From positions 1 through 64,000 of the forward strand of contig NZ_VCBC01000001.1 in NCBI RefSeq assembly GCF_005843925.1: a stretch of DNA of 64,000 nucleotides, read 5' to 3'. Under the pieces are notes generated by a model. It made no database searches, was not told the DNA's origin, and saw only the letters and a program-made list of their open reading frames with translations. Within the stretch, counting starts at the first letter, position 1; every line of letters starts with the position of its first letter. This DNA comes from Thalassotalea litorea. GTDB lineage: Bacteria; Pseudomonadota; Gammaproteobacteria; Enterobacterales; Alteromonadaceae. The position numbers were made by a program, and so were the translations under genes. Shown one piece after another: positions 1-8,349 of this stretch.

Positions 1-48
1 AAAGATTGAAACTATAAGGAAAGAAAACAAAACTATCAGTTTGAACAT
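1..48 (-). CDS. Cassette gene, N-terminal fragment cut by the window edge
   Basis: The minus strand opens with ATG at 48, preceded by AAAGGA five bases upstream, and reads 16 codons to the window edge. The visible peptide (MFKLIVLFSFLIVSIF) is almost entirely hydrophobic, consistent with a signal peptide or first membrane helix. An in-frame ATG at 54 is possible but lies closer to the Shine-Dalgarno sequence. It is the 5' end of the next cassette, starting just after the attC junction near 67. Function cannot be judged. Confidence 0.5.
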   Translation of the reverse strand, partial: MFKLIVLFSFLIVSIF

Positions 49-61
49 GTGCATCCTTTGC

Positions 62-160
62 ATATAACGCCCTGTTAACAAGCAAAATTTCGTTGGTTAA
101 AATTAGCGACGAAGGAGCAAAACCAACTGTTTTTTGTCCTGCTTTAATGACTTGTTATGT
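62..160 (-). repeat. attC site 1
   Basis: This recombination site lies directly 3' of the cassette gene at 166-429. On the minus strand it begins with the R'' core ACATAAC (160-154) and ends at the GTTATAT junction (68-62). The arms pair around TTGGTT/AACCAA. Length is about 99 bp. Confidence 0.85.
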
Positions 161-165
161 TTTAA

Positions 166-429
166 TTACACACCAAAAAATGACCAACTACTTGATGTAC
201 GAGTAGCTAAATCCACTTCAGTTTGAAAGACCCTTACAACCTCTTTGGGATTGAACGGCATTTGAGTTTCACCTTGCACAGAAAAAACTTGATTCGGATA
301 TATGAGTAGTACTCTTTCAATAACTTTACCGTTAACAAGTTCTACACTGACAATTGAACCATCCTGTTTAAACTCTTTAAATGGACCAAAACGGTTAATC
401 ACGTCCATTGAAATCTCATATTTAGACAT
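166..429 (-). CDS. Hypothetical integron cassette protein, 87 aa
   Basis: A single-gene cassette protein that I do not recognise. It has no signal peptide, no membrane segment and no cysteine. The middle (residues about 20-60) reads as alternating beta-strand-like stretches with VSVELVNGKVIERVLLIYP, and the C-terminus is Ser/Trp/Phe rich. The ATG at 429 is the first after the upstream cassette junction at about 458; only a weak GAG precedes it. The stop codon lies directly before attC site 1. The small size and beta-rich look are common for cassette proteins of unknown role. Confidence 0.7.
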   Translation of the reverse strand: MSKYEISMDVINRFGPFKEFKQDGSIVSVELVNGKVIERVLLIYPNQVFSVQGETQMPFNPKEVVRVFQTEVDLATRTSSSWSFFGV

Positions 430-452
430 TTACACTCAACCAAATTTTAAAA

Positions 453-549
453 CATAACGCCCCATTAAGGGGAAATTTATAGTTTGCGAAAATGTGAGCG
501 GAGCGAAACAGCAAACTGTAAATTTTCCCTCTTCAATGGCTTGTTATAC
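453..549 (-). repeat. attC site 2
   Basis: This site follows the 3' end of the SDR gene. Long arms pair (AAGGGGAAATTTATAGTTTGC-like on one side, its complement on the other), using GTTTGC/GCAAAC at the tip where the other sites use TTGGCT/AGCCAA. On the minus strand it starts at GTATAAC and ends GGGGCGTTATG. Confidence 0.85.
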
Positions 550-551
550 GG

Positions 552-1283
552 CTATTTACCACCAGCAATATCGACGAACGTACCTGTAATAAATGATGCT
601 TCATTTGATAAAAGAAACGCAATAGAAGCAGCTACTTCTTTAGGTGTGCCACCACGTTGTAAAGGTATTAATGGTTTAACGCGTTCAACTCTATTAGGCT
701 CACCACCATCGCCATGCATATCAGTATATATAAAACCTGGTCGAACACAGTTGACCCTGATATTTTGATTGGCAACTTCAAGAGACAAACCAATTGTTAA
801 TGTATCAATTGCTCCTTTTGATGAAGCATAATCAACATACTCTCCTGCAGATCCTAACCGTGATGCAGCCGAAGATACATTAACAATTGAGCCGCCATTT
901 TTCATTCTGTTGATTGCTTCTCGACAACACAAGAAATAACTGGTGACATTTGTCGTGAGAACTTTATTAATTCTTTCAGCTGTCATTTCTGACACTCGCA
1001 TTTGCGGTAATAATATACCTGCGTTATTTACTAAGTGGGTTATTTGACCTAACGATTTATCAATAGTACCAAATAGACGAATAACATCATTTTCTTGAGA
1101 TACATCAGCTTGTACAGCGATAGCTGTGCCACCGTCTTGTTCGATATCCGATACAACCTTAGTTGCCTCAGTCTTATTCGAAATGTAATTAACACAAACA
1201 GCATAATTCTGTTTTGCTAAATATTTAGATGTTGCAGCACCGATCCCTCGACTACCGCCTGTAACTAAAACTATCGGCTTCAT
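552..1283 (-). CDS. SDR-family oxidoreductase carried on an integron cassette
   Basis: A short-chain dehydrogenase/reductase of 243 residues, a full-length classical SDR. The cofactor-binding TGxxxGIG motif is at residues 8-15, NNAG at 86-89, the catalytic serine region at 137-141 and the YxxxK motif (Tyr152, Lys156) is intact, so it should be an active NAD(P)(H)-dependent enzyme. The closest look is to 3-oxoacyl-reductase or glucose 1-dehydrogenase-like members, but the substrate cannot be told. The start at 1283 has GGAG six bases upstream. It is a metabolic enzyme moving as a cassette between attC sites 2 and 3, unlike its unknown neighbours. Confidence 0.9.
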   Translation of the reverse strand: MKPIVLVTGGSRGIGAATSKYLAKQNYAVCVNYISNKTEATKVVSDIEQDGGTAIAVQADVSQENDVIRLFGTIDKSLGQITHLVNNAGILLPQMRVSEMTAERINKVLTTNVTSYFLCCREAINRMKNGGSIVNVSSAASRLGSAGEYVDYASSKGAIDTLTIGLSLEVANQNIRVNCVRPGFIYTDMHGDGGEPNRVERVKPLIPLQRGGTPKEVAASIAFLLSNEASFITGTFVDIAGGK

Positions 1284-1299
1284 CCATACTCCGTTTGCC

Positions 1300-1342
1300 G
1301 TAAAACGCCCTGATAAGAGGCGTATTAATCATCTTGTTAGGT
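1300..1342 (-). repeat. attC site 3, unusually short
   Basis: The outer cores are present: AACCTAAC on the minus strand at 1343-1336 and GGGCGTTTTAC at the other end. The extended central stem seen in the other sites is missing. Only about 43 bp separate the cassette junction from the R'' core, with a small TGAT/ATCA stem. It follows the stop of the 1350-1619 gene. Confidence 0.65.
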
Positions 1343-1349
1343 TTGCGAT

Positions 1350-1619
1350 TCACATGATTACTAGGCTTAAAACAAGATACAAGATGAACGTTAAAATGGC
1401 ATTTGGCATAGTTGGGAGCAATAATGCTGCAATGGCCGCATACCAGAAACCTTCTTTTGTTTTACTAATTGTGTACCTTGTGTAATTAAGTGATTTGGCG
1501 CCTTTATCAAAATCATTATTGGAATTGTAGATAGCTCTAAACATATACCTATATAGCGGCCAACAAATTATTGTCGAAGCAACTACACAAGCAACAACTA
1601 GACTTGGGTAAATTACCAT
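1350..1619 (-). CDS. Small membrane protein on a cassette, 89 aa
   Basis: This protein has two clear hydrophobic segments: residues about 3-22 (YPSLVVACVVASTIICWPLY) and about 58-88 (AAIAALLLPTMPNAILTFILYLVLSLVIM), joined by a polar loop rich in Asn, Lys and Thr. This predicts a two-helix inner-membrane protein. No family is recognised. An AAGGA lies 10-11 bases before the ATG at 1619. The cassette is bounded by attC sites 3 and 4, whose cores (AACCTAAC and GTTAGGTT) match exactly, so the cassette is intact. Confidence 0.75.
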   Translation of the reverse strand: MVIYPSLVVACVVASTIICWPLYRYMFRAIYNSNNDFDKGAKSLNYTRYTISKTKEGFWYAAIAALLLPTMPNAILTFILYLVLSLVIM

Positions 1620-1641
1620 TTATACAAATTCCTTTTAGTAA

Positions 1642-1742
1642 ACCTAACGCCCTGTTAATGGGCAAAATTATGTTGGCTAAAACGTGAAGCGGAGCGATAC
1701 CAAGCCAACGTAATTTTGTCCACTTTAAACAGCTTGTTAGGC
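1642..1742 (-). repeat. attC site 4
   Basis: A canonical site of about 100 bp with arms GGGCAAAATTA-TGTTGGCT and their complement flanking a tip of about 25 bases. On the minus strand it runs from GCCTAAC to GGGCGTTAGG. It belongs to the gene at 1745-2137. Confidence 0.9.
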
Positions 1743-1744
1743 AT

Positions 1745-2137
1745 TCATTCTCTGTTTACCAGTTTTGAATATGCCAAAAATGAGCACAGGCAACAATCCT
1801 CTTCTGGAGGCCATGAAACGATTAAAAAGGCATTTGTCTCGTTCTCTGGGATAGTAAATTCCCCCTTCATTTTTCCACTCACTTCTTTAGGGAATATTTC
1901 CATATGAGGACTATCAGCCATGATTGAGCCTCTTTCTTCTTGAGAGAGTGCCAAAATTACAGTTCCATCGTTTTTATACCCGTGAACTTCTAACGGAAAT
2001 TCATATGAGTAGCGATTTTTCCCTATTTTGGTTATTACTACTAACGCGTCATATTCTTCACCTTGAATAGGTGCAAAACATGCGAACACCTGCGTCGAGA
2101 AAAACATAAGCAAAAATGTGAGAAAACGCATCGTCAT
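1745..2137 (-). CDS. Exported hypothetical cassette protein, 130 aa
   Basis: The N-terminus MTMRFLTFLLMFFSTQVFAC is a signal peptide. Cleavage after VFA would leave a cysteine at +1, but Phe at -2 is atypical for a lipobox, so lipoprotein status is open. The mature part is acidic, with a paired CC and another Cys near the C-terminus (EDCCLCSF) that may form disulfides in the periplasm. The open frame continues upstream to 2212, but that part is attC site 5, so the ATG at 2137 (or 2131) is the real start; no clear Shine-Dalgarno is visible. Family not recognised. Confidence 0.7.
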   Translation of the reverse strand: MTMRFLTFLLMFFSTQVFACFAPIQGEEYDALVVITKIGKNRYSYEFPLEVHGYKNDGTVILALSQEERGSIMADSPHMEIFPKEVSGKMKGEFTIPENETNAFLIVSWPPEEDCCLCSFLAYSKLVNRE

Positions 2138-2146
2138 ATTTTGAAT

Positions 2147-2247
2147 GCCTAACGCCGTGTTAAGGGGCGGATTACGCTTGGCTAAAATTAGTGAGGAACG
2201 AACGCCAGCCAAGCAGTAAGGCGTCCATTTTAAACAGCTTGTTATGT
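2147..2247 (-). repeat. attC site 5
   Basis: An approximately 100-bp site following the gene at 2248-2568. Arms carry GCTTGGCT/AGCCAAGC near the tip with mismatches in the outer stem. On the minus strand it runs from AACATAAC to CGGCGTTAGG. Confidence 0.88.
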
Positions 2248-2568
2248 TTACTCTATCTCTTCAATGTGCCAGTTTCCATTTTCTAAAAAAGCCGAATGAT
2301 TTGGCTGAAGATCTTTGAACTCAGATATCCATGGGAACTTTTTATATAAACAGCCCATGCAAACAACCATTCCGTCATCTGCATTATCAGTTGTGTTGCA
2401 CATAAATTGCCAACCTTCATCGTCCCAGTGTAATACCTCGACAATTGGTTGCTCGCCACTCATGACGAATTTAGTTGTGACAGCACAAGTATTGGCAGGA
2501 AAGGAAAAAGGCCAATTGTTTGGTGGTTCACAATGTTCAGAACATTCAACAGTATTCATAGTAAACAT
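2248..2568 (-). CDS. Hypothetical cassette protein, 106 aa, DUF2185-like
   Basis: A soluble, acidic protein with six cysteines and no signal peptide. The segment EGWQFMCNTTDNADDGMVVCMG followed by a DLQPNHSAF motif and a C-terminal aromatic W resembles the DUF2185 layout (GWQF.CG.TD ... DLP.G..A.R), a family linked by others to immunity-type proteins; this is a resemblance by eye only. The ATG at 2568 is formed within the cassette junction; an internal ATG at 2559 is equally possible, and neither has a clear Shine-Dalgarno. Its stop abuts attC site 5. Confidence 0.7.
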   Translation of the reverse strand: MFTMNTVECSEHCEPPNNWPFSFPANTCAVTTKFVMSGEQPIVEVLHWDDEGWQFMCNTTDNADDGMVVCMGCLYKKFPWISEFKDLQPNHSAFLENGNWHIEEIE

Positions 2569-2660
2569 AACGCCCGCCTAAACGGCGTAAAATGCTTGGC
2601 TATAATATTCACCGAACGTAGCCAAGCGTTTTACGTCCGATTTTAAGGCACTTGTTATAT
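2564..2660 (-). repeat. attC site 6
   Basis: A 97-bp site with near-perfect arms (GGCGTAAAATGCTTGGCTA and its complement). It is almost identical to attC site 7, as expected for sites of duplicated cassettes. Confidence 0.9.
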
Positions 2661-2874
2661 TTCCACTTATTGGGAATTTGCGCTGCCCCATTCTATGCGC
2701 AATTTTCGACTTCCGCTATCTCGATTTTTATACGCTATATCGGTAGATTTACGCTTGAATATTTACGTTGCCTGGGAATTGATGTGCGGAGTGAATTTAC
2801 TTACTTTCCTGCGCCATTCCCTGACGTTTCAACCATTTCTGGTTTCTGCGATAAATCGCTGGTGGTAAATATAA
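2569..2874 (-). repeat. ORF-less cassette, copy 1 of a tandem pair
   Basis: A complete cassette of about 306 bp including its attC. Copy 2 (2875-3176) is nearly identical, with divergence concentrated next to the attC end. Indels between the copies (around 2745-2765) shift the open frames on both strands, so no protein of appreciable length is conserved. Only an 11-codon minus-strand ORF, MVE(T/M)SGNGAGK, remains open in both. The cassette may carry a promoter, a small RNA or nothing useful; the sequence does not say which. Confidence 0.75.
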
Positions 2875-2966
2875 CGCCCGCCTAAACGGCGGAAAATGCT
2901 TGGCTATAATTTTTGTCGAACGTAGCCAAGCGTTTTACGTCCGATTTTAAGGCACTTGTTATATTT
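2869..2966 (-). repeat. attC site 7
   Basis: Nearly identical to attC site 6, with the same GCTTGGCTAT stem and the same GTCCGATTTTAAGGCACTTG flank. It belongs to ORF-less cassette copy 2. Confidence 0.9.
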
Positions 2967-3176
2967 CCACATTTTGGAATTTACGCTGCCCTGTTCTGTG
3001 TACTATTTTCGACTTCCGCTATCCCGATTTTTATACGCTATGTCGTAAGATTTACGCTGAATATTTACGTTGCCTGGGAATTGATGTGCGGAGTGAATTT
3101 ACTTACTTTCCTGCGCCATTCCCTGACATTTCAACCATTCCTGGTTTCTGCGATAAATCGCTGGTGGTAAATATAA
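2875..3176 (-). repeat. ORF-less cassette, copy 2 of a tandem pair
   Basis: About 302 bp, repeating copy 1 with scattered substitutions and single-base indels. The half nearest the cassette start (about 3060-3176) is almost unchanged between copies, while the part next to the attC has drifted more, suggesting that the conserved half is either recently copied or constrained. Confidence 0.75.
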
Positions 3177-3272
3177 CGCCCAACTAAGGAGCAAATAATT
3201 AGCTTGGCTAAAATTTTGAGCGCAGCGACAAAAGCCAAGCTTTATTTGTCCCGCTTTAGTTACTTGTTAGAA
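3172..3272 (-). repeat. attC site 8
   Basis: A 100-bp site 3' of the gene at 3256-3723, with arms GGAGCAAATAATTAGCTTGGCT-like and their complement. Its R'' core TTCTAAC pairs exactly with GTTAGAA at the start of the same cassette (3744), marking one intact cassette. The gene's stop codon lies inside the site. Confidence 0.9.
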
Positions 3273-3723
3273 GCCGATTACTCCGATGTTCTTTGGTTGG
3301 ATCGTGTGGATTTACATTGCCACCTTCTAAAGCCTTATTTATATAACCCAAGTCACTTTCAATTATGACCGAGACCAAATATTGTTTACCTAATGCAGAG
3401 CGCCAGTAATGGTACTTTTCTTGGTACTCTTGATTGAAACTAAACTTAACTGCAACAGATTTAACCCATACGCATGGGATCTTTTGTGCCTCAAGTAATC
3501 TATTTAGCTCAGTTTTCATTTGCAGGTACATTTCCAAAGCCTGAGGCGAACCAAGACAATTACTTAAGTTTAATAAATCGAAAGTTATGGATTCAACATT
3601 CTTTTCTTGTGCCAACAAGGATAACTGACCTACTGCCCAGTATCCTAAATAATCATTATTTCGCCCACTTAAAAGTTTGGCAAAATTGATTGTGATTCCT
3701 TTCAACTCTCGACGACGAGGCAT
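3256..3723 (-). CDS. Conserved cassette protein with an RRRELKG start, 155 aa
   Basis: The first gene of the array in reading order. The protein opens MPRRRELKGI and carries SGRNNDYLGYWAVGQL at residues 19-34, a pattern (SRNND..GYWA.G.L) that I recall from uncharacterised proteins frequent in marine bacterial integron cassettes and islands; no function is known to me. It has no signal peptide or membrane helix. AGGA sits six bases before the ATG at 3723. The last codons run into the R'' side of attC site 8, common for cassette genes. Being the first cassette, it would be the best expressed if a promoter lies in 3745-4300. Confidence 0.8.
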   Translation of the reverse strand: MPRRRELKGITINFAKLLSGRNNDYLGYWAVGQLSLLAQEKNVESITFDLLNLSNCLGSPQALEMYLQMKTELNRLLEAQKIPCVWVKSVAVKFSFNQEYQEKYHYWRSALGKQYLVSVIIESDLGYINKALEGGNVNPHDPTKEHRSNRLLTSN

Positions 3724-3736
3724 AATTTCCTAAAGG

Positions 3737-3760
3737 CTTCTAACAGCTTATTATGTAGAC
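3737..3760 (-). other. Array-proximal junction with attC-like or attI-like scar
   Basis: On the minus strand this reads CTACATAATAAGCTGTTAG, which resembles the R''/L'' end of the neighbouring attC sites (ACATAACAAGCTG) with AAC changed to AAT, fused directly to the GTTAGAAGCC start of the first cassette. It could be a collapsed attC or the remnant of attI. No integrase gene follows. Confidence 0.45.
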
Positions 3761-4299
3761 AGCTCAGTAATCGCTACCTACGAATGTCCTCATAAATTAA
3801 CAGAAAAGACCGATAATTCAATAAAATAAACCATCGTTCAAGCACCTTTTCTCAATAACTTTGGATATTACTGAGTAGTCTCAGTAAACCCTAATATGAA
3901 ATTATTAATTTTGTATCCGTAATTCAAACGGTTAGATCTAGAAAATGGTTAGCGATTGGATATTCCTGAGAAATCTCACTAAAACCGCTCTCGAACAGTG
4001 GCTTTTTCAAATTAATTCATATAGTTAAGCGCTAGAAAACGGTTAGCGATTGGATATTACTGAGAAACCTCACTAAAACCGCTTTCGAAAAGTGGCTTTA
4101 TTAAATCAATTCATATAGTTAAGAGTTAGAAAACGGTTGGAGAGTGGGTATGACTAAGAAGCCTCAGTAATATCTAAGCAGGGTTAACCTGTATCATTAT
4201 TTGTTGCTCTGTGCATTATTAAAAGGTTTATGTACGACAACGCCGTCGATATTAGCAATGAAATCAGCTCGCCAACACAAAAGATTGGGATATAAAAAA
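3745..4299. other. Non-coding stretch between the cassette array and ihfA
   Basis: No supportable gene occurs on either strand in this AT-rich stretch of about 555 bp. It contains the 94-bp tandem repeat block described separately and, at 3761-3774, an extra CTCAGTAA half-site like those in the repeats. This is where attI and an integrase would be expected, but no remnant of one is readable. Confidence 0.7.
3861..4170. repeat. Degenerate tandem repeat with a 94-bp period and internal palindromes
   Basis: The block starting TAGAAAA(T/C)GGTTAGCGATTGG recurs at 3939 and 4033, and TAGAAAACGGTTGG at 4127, exactly 94 bp apart; a more diverged copy precedes from 3861. Each copy has an inverted repeat related to TTACTGAG-n4-CTCAGTAA, perfect at 3868-3887, and copies 2 and 3 add an AAAACCGCT/AGTGGCTTT hairpin. 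It is not CRISPR: the units are long and diverged with no spacers. It may be a protein-binding array or the decayed end of a mobile element. Confidence 0.8.
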
Positions 4300-4323
4300 G
4301 GTGCCAAAAGGCACCTTTTTTTT
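4300..4323 (-). terminator. Rho-independent terminator after ihfA
   Basis: A GGTGCC/GGCACC stem with an AAAA loop (4300-4315) is flanked by A and T runs, so it can act in both directions. It lies 17 bp after the ihfA stop and closes the pheS-pheT-ihfA operon. Confidence 0.85.
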
Positions 4324-4339
4324 AAGTACTAAGCAAAAA

Positions 4340-4633
4340 TTAATCGTTATTCGATTCTTCAACACGAGCTTTAAGTTTTTGTCCCGGGCGGAACGTCACT
4401 ACTTTACGTGCTGAAATTGGAATGTCTTCACCTGTTTTTGGATTTCGACCTGGGCGCTCGTTTTTCACTCGCAGATCAAAATTACCAAAACCGGAAAGTT
4501 TTACCTGCTCGCCTTTTTCAAGACAGGTTCGGATCTCTTCAAAGAATTCCTCCACCATCATTTTTGCGTCGCGTTTACTCAATCCGAGTTTTTCGTACAA
4601 GTGTTCAGATACTTCTGCTTTAGTTAGCGCCAT
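4340..4633 (-). CDS. ihfA: Integration host factor subunit alpha
   Basis: A nucleoid protein of 97 residues, the normal IHF-alpha length, that bends DNA as a heterodimer with IHF-beta and takes part in recombination, replication and transcription control. The hallmark DNA-binding arm is present: [21 protein letters not shown] followed by [14 protein letters not shown], including the Pro that intercalates in the minor groove. It starts four bases after the pheT stop, so it is co-transcribed with pheST as in other gammaproteobacteria. It also ends the housekeeping operon next to the integron array. Confidence 0.97.
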   Translation of the reverse strand: MALTKAEVSEHLYEKLGLSKRDAKMMVEEFFEEIRTCLEKGEQVKLSGFGNFDLRVKNERPGRNPKTGEDIPISARKVVTFRPGQKLKARVEESNND

Positions 4634-4637
4634 ACTC

Positions 4638-7022
4638 TTAATCTCTCAATGATGCATCAAGTTCAGTGGTCAGGGCCTGCACAACGATTTGCACAACATT
4701 ATTGATGTCTTTCTCTTCCAGAGTACGTTCCTTGTCTTGCAAGGTTAATGCGATTGCCAAGCTTTTATAGCCCGGCTCAATTCCTTTGCCCTGATATACA
4801 TCAAACAATTCTAGGCTAACTAAATGATTTGTGCCAACCTTTTCAATGAGTTGTAATACAGAATTTGCACTGATTTCATCTTTGACGATTACCGCAATAT
4901 CGCGTCGATTGCCTGGAAATTTGGAAATTTCCTGTGCTAATGGAATTGCCTGGCGCAAAATTTCGCTCTGACGCAGTTCAAATACCACTGTACGGCCATT
5001 TAAGCCCAATTTACGCTCTAATTCCGGATGAACGGTACCAACGTAACCAACGAACTCTTCACCGCGATAAATCGCTGCTGTTTGGCCTGGGTGCAAGGCG
5101 CTATGCTCAGCGACTCGGAACTCATAAGCTTGGCTGTTCGCGGTCAAAGCCAATAAAGCTTCGACATCGCCTTTGGCATCAAAAAAATCTACGCCTGATT
5201 TTTCCAGTTGCCAGTGTTCACCACTGCGAAGTCCGGTAATAACGCCGGCAAACATGGGTTCTTGACGAACTCCGTTTTCTGCTTCTGCATCAGGAATAAA
5301 ACTCAAACCACTTTCAAACAAACGCACGCGACTTTGTTGTCGGTTCTGGTTATAAACCACAGATTGCAATAAGCCCGGCCATAAACTCACTCGCATTACC
5401 GACATTTCCGAAGAAATTGGGTGTGGTAGTGTTAACACTTCCTGGGCTGGAAACAGTTGTTCCTGAATTTTGGGGTCAACGAAGCTATATGTGATCGCTT
5501 CCTGATAGCCACGATTTACCAGCACATCTTTAAACTTTCCGATCGTAAGCGTCGCTTCTTGATGCTGACGCATGGTCAGTTTTGCTTCTGGCGCAACGTT
5601 CGGAATATTGTTGTAGCCGTATACGCGAGCCACTTCTTCGGTCAAATCTTCTTCAATTTTGATATCAAAACGATACGGTGGCACGGTAACCAACCACTGC
5701 TCGTTATTGTAATCAACGGCAAAGCCAAGACGGGTTAATATTTCGGTTACTTGCTCAGTTTCGATATGAATGCCAATACGGCTGTCTAGCTTAACGCGAC
5801 GCAAAGTCACTTCATTCGCTTTTGGTAAATGCTGCTCAGATTTAGCTTCAACGATTGGACCGGCTTGCCCGCCAACAATCTCCACCAATAAAGCGGTTGC
5901 ACGTTCCATTGCTGCAAATTGCAACTGTGGATCGACACCACGCTCATAACGGTGCGAAGCATCGGTATGTAAACCGTACTGACGCGCTTTTCCTAAAATC
6001 GCTAATGGTGCAAAAAATGCACTTTCAAGCAAGATATCCTGGGTTGCACCCGATACTCCGGAGTCTTGACCACCGAAAATACCCGCCATGGCGAGTGGTT
6101 TACTGTGATCGGCAATAACCAAGGTTTGCTCGTTAAGTTTGACTTCCTGACCGTCTAACAAGGTTAAAGGCTCATTCGCTTTTGCGAAACGAACATTAAT
6201 GCCGCCATCAATTTTCGCCAAATCAAACGCATGCATTGGGTGACCGAGTTCTAGCAACACGTAATTGGTGACATCAACCACAGGATCGATGGCGCGAACA
6301 CCACAACGACGCAGTTTTTCAACCATCCACAACGGTGTGGTGGCATTCACATCAATGCCTTTAATGACACGACCTAAGTAACGTGGACACGCTTCACCGG
6401 CAGTAATCTCAATCGGTAACGCATCATCGATTGTCGGAGTATGCGCTTCGCAACTCACTTCATTCACCGATTGATTGTTCAATACGCCAACTTCACGGGC
6501 AAGGCCTCGAATACCGAGGCAATCACCGCGGTTTGATGTTAAATCAACATCAATGGTCACGTCGTCTAATTTGAGATAATCACGGACATCGGTACCGATT
6601 GGTGCGTCATTCGGTAATTCAAGAATGCCATCGGCGCTTTCTGCCATACCAAGTTCCGATTCAGAACACAGCATACCGTGCGACGGTTGACCACGTAACT
6701 TGGCTTTCTTAATCTTGAAATTTCCGGGCAATACTGCACCGACTTTGGCAACGGCAACTTTCAAGCCTAGTCGACAATTTTTGGCGCCACAGACGATATC
6801 AACAACTTCGTCACCAACATTCACTTTGGTCACTTGTAACTTGTCGGCATCTGGGTGCTGACCACATTCGATAACTTCACCAACGACAACATTGCTAAAC
6901 TCACCCGCGACCGCATCAATGCCGTCAACTTCAAGGCCCGCCATGGTAATCTGGTGGGTCAATTGCTCAGAAGTATTCGCCGGATTAACCCATTCTCTTA
7001 ACCAGGATTCACTAAATTTCAT
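4638..7022 (-). CDS. pheT: Phenylalanyl-tRNA synthetase beta chain
   Basis: The beta subunit (794 aa, usual length about 795) of the alpha2-beta2 enzyme that charges tRNA-Phe in the cytoplasm. The N-terminal tRNA-binding (EMAP-like) domain spans about residues 39-150, followed by the B3/B4 editing region, the B5 domain around 400-470, the synthetase-like core, and a C-terminal anticodon-binding FDX-ACB domain ([18 protein letters not shown] onward). It follows pheS by 11 bp. The start ATG at 7022 has AGGA upstream. Nothing unusual is seen. Confidence 0.97.
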   Translation of the reverse strand: MKFSESWLREWVNPANTSEQLTHQITMAGLEVDGIDAVAGEFSNVVVGEVIECGQHPDADKLQVTKVNVGDEVVDIVCGAKNCRLGLKVAVAKVGAVLPGNFKIKKAKLRGQPSHGMLCSESELGMAESADGILELPNDAPIGTDVRDYLKLDDVTIDVDLTSNRGDCLGIRGLAREVGVLNNQSVNEVSCEAHTPTIDDALPIEITAGEACPRYLGRVIKGIDVNATTPLWMVEKLRRCGVRAIDPVVDVTNYVLLELGHPMHAFDLAKIDGGINVRFAKANEPLTLLDGQEVKLNEQTLVIADHSKPLAMAGIFGGQDSGVSGATQDILLESAFFAPLAILGKARQYGLHTDASHRYERGVDPQLQFAAMERATALLVEIVGGQAGPIVEAKSEQHLPKANEVTLRRVKLDSRIGIHIETEQVTEILTRLGFAVDYNNEQWLVTVPPYRFDIKIEEDLTEEVARVYGYNNIPNVAPEAKLTMRQHQEATLTIGKFKDVLVNRGYQEAITYSFVDPKIQEQLFPAQEVLTLPHPISSEMSVMRVSLWPGLLQSVVYNQNRQQSRVRLFESGLSFIPDAEAENGVRQEPMFAGVITGLRSGEHWQLEKSGVDFFDAKGDVEALLALTANSQAYEFRVAEHSALHPGQTAAIYRGEEFVGYVGTVHPELERKLGLNGRTVVFELRQSEILRQAIPLAQEISKFPGNRRDIAVIVKDEISANSVLQLIEKVGTNHLVSLELFDVYQGKGIEPGYKSLAIALTLQDKERTLEEKDINNVVQIVVQALTTELDASLRD

Positions 7023-7033
7023 TATCGGCTTTC

Positions 7034-8349
<1,316 letters not shown>

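Larger units (their letters stand above)
1..3744 (-). mobile_element. Integron cassette array without an adjacent integrase (CALIN-like)
   Basis: Eight sites with attC architecture recur between small minus-strand genes. On the minus strand each site starts with an R''-type core (for example ACATAAC), ends in GGGCGTTA or similar, and most have long imperfect inverted arms with TTGGCT/AGCCAA near the tip. Each cassette gene is followed at its 3' end by its attC, so all cassettes read toward position 1. The array runs off the left edge. In known integrons attI and intI sit 5' of the first cassette, which here is just right of 3744; no tyrosine recombinase is encoded between 3745 and ihfA at 4340. 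The array is therefore either orphaned or separated from its integrase. Confidence 0.9.

Noticed and set aside
2138..2212. N-terminal extension of the exported cassette protein to 2212
   Set aside because: The added codons lie within attC site 5; the signal peptide begins at 2137 or 2131.
2652..3170. Plus-strand open frames across the duplicated ORF-less cassettes, with similar peptides in both
   Set aside because: They begin or end inside attC sites, run against the cassette direction, and indels between the copies change the frame, so they are not conserved proteins.
3861..4170. CRISPR array
   Set aside because: The units are 94 bp, diverged and contiguous, with no constant repeat and variable spacers and no cas genes nearby.
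4408..4652. Plus-strand open frames opposite ihfA
   Set aside because: They are antisense shadows of a strongly conserved gene, with no ribosome binding site or family features.
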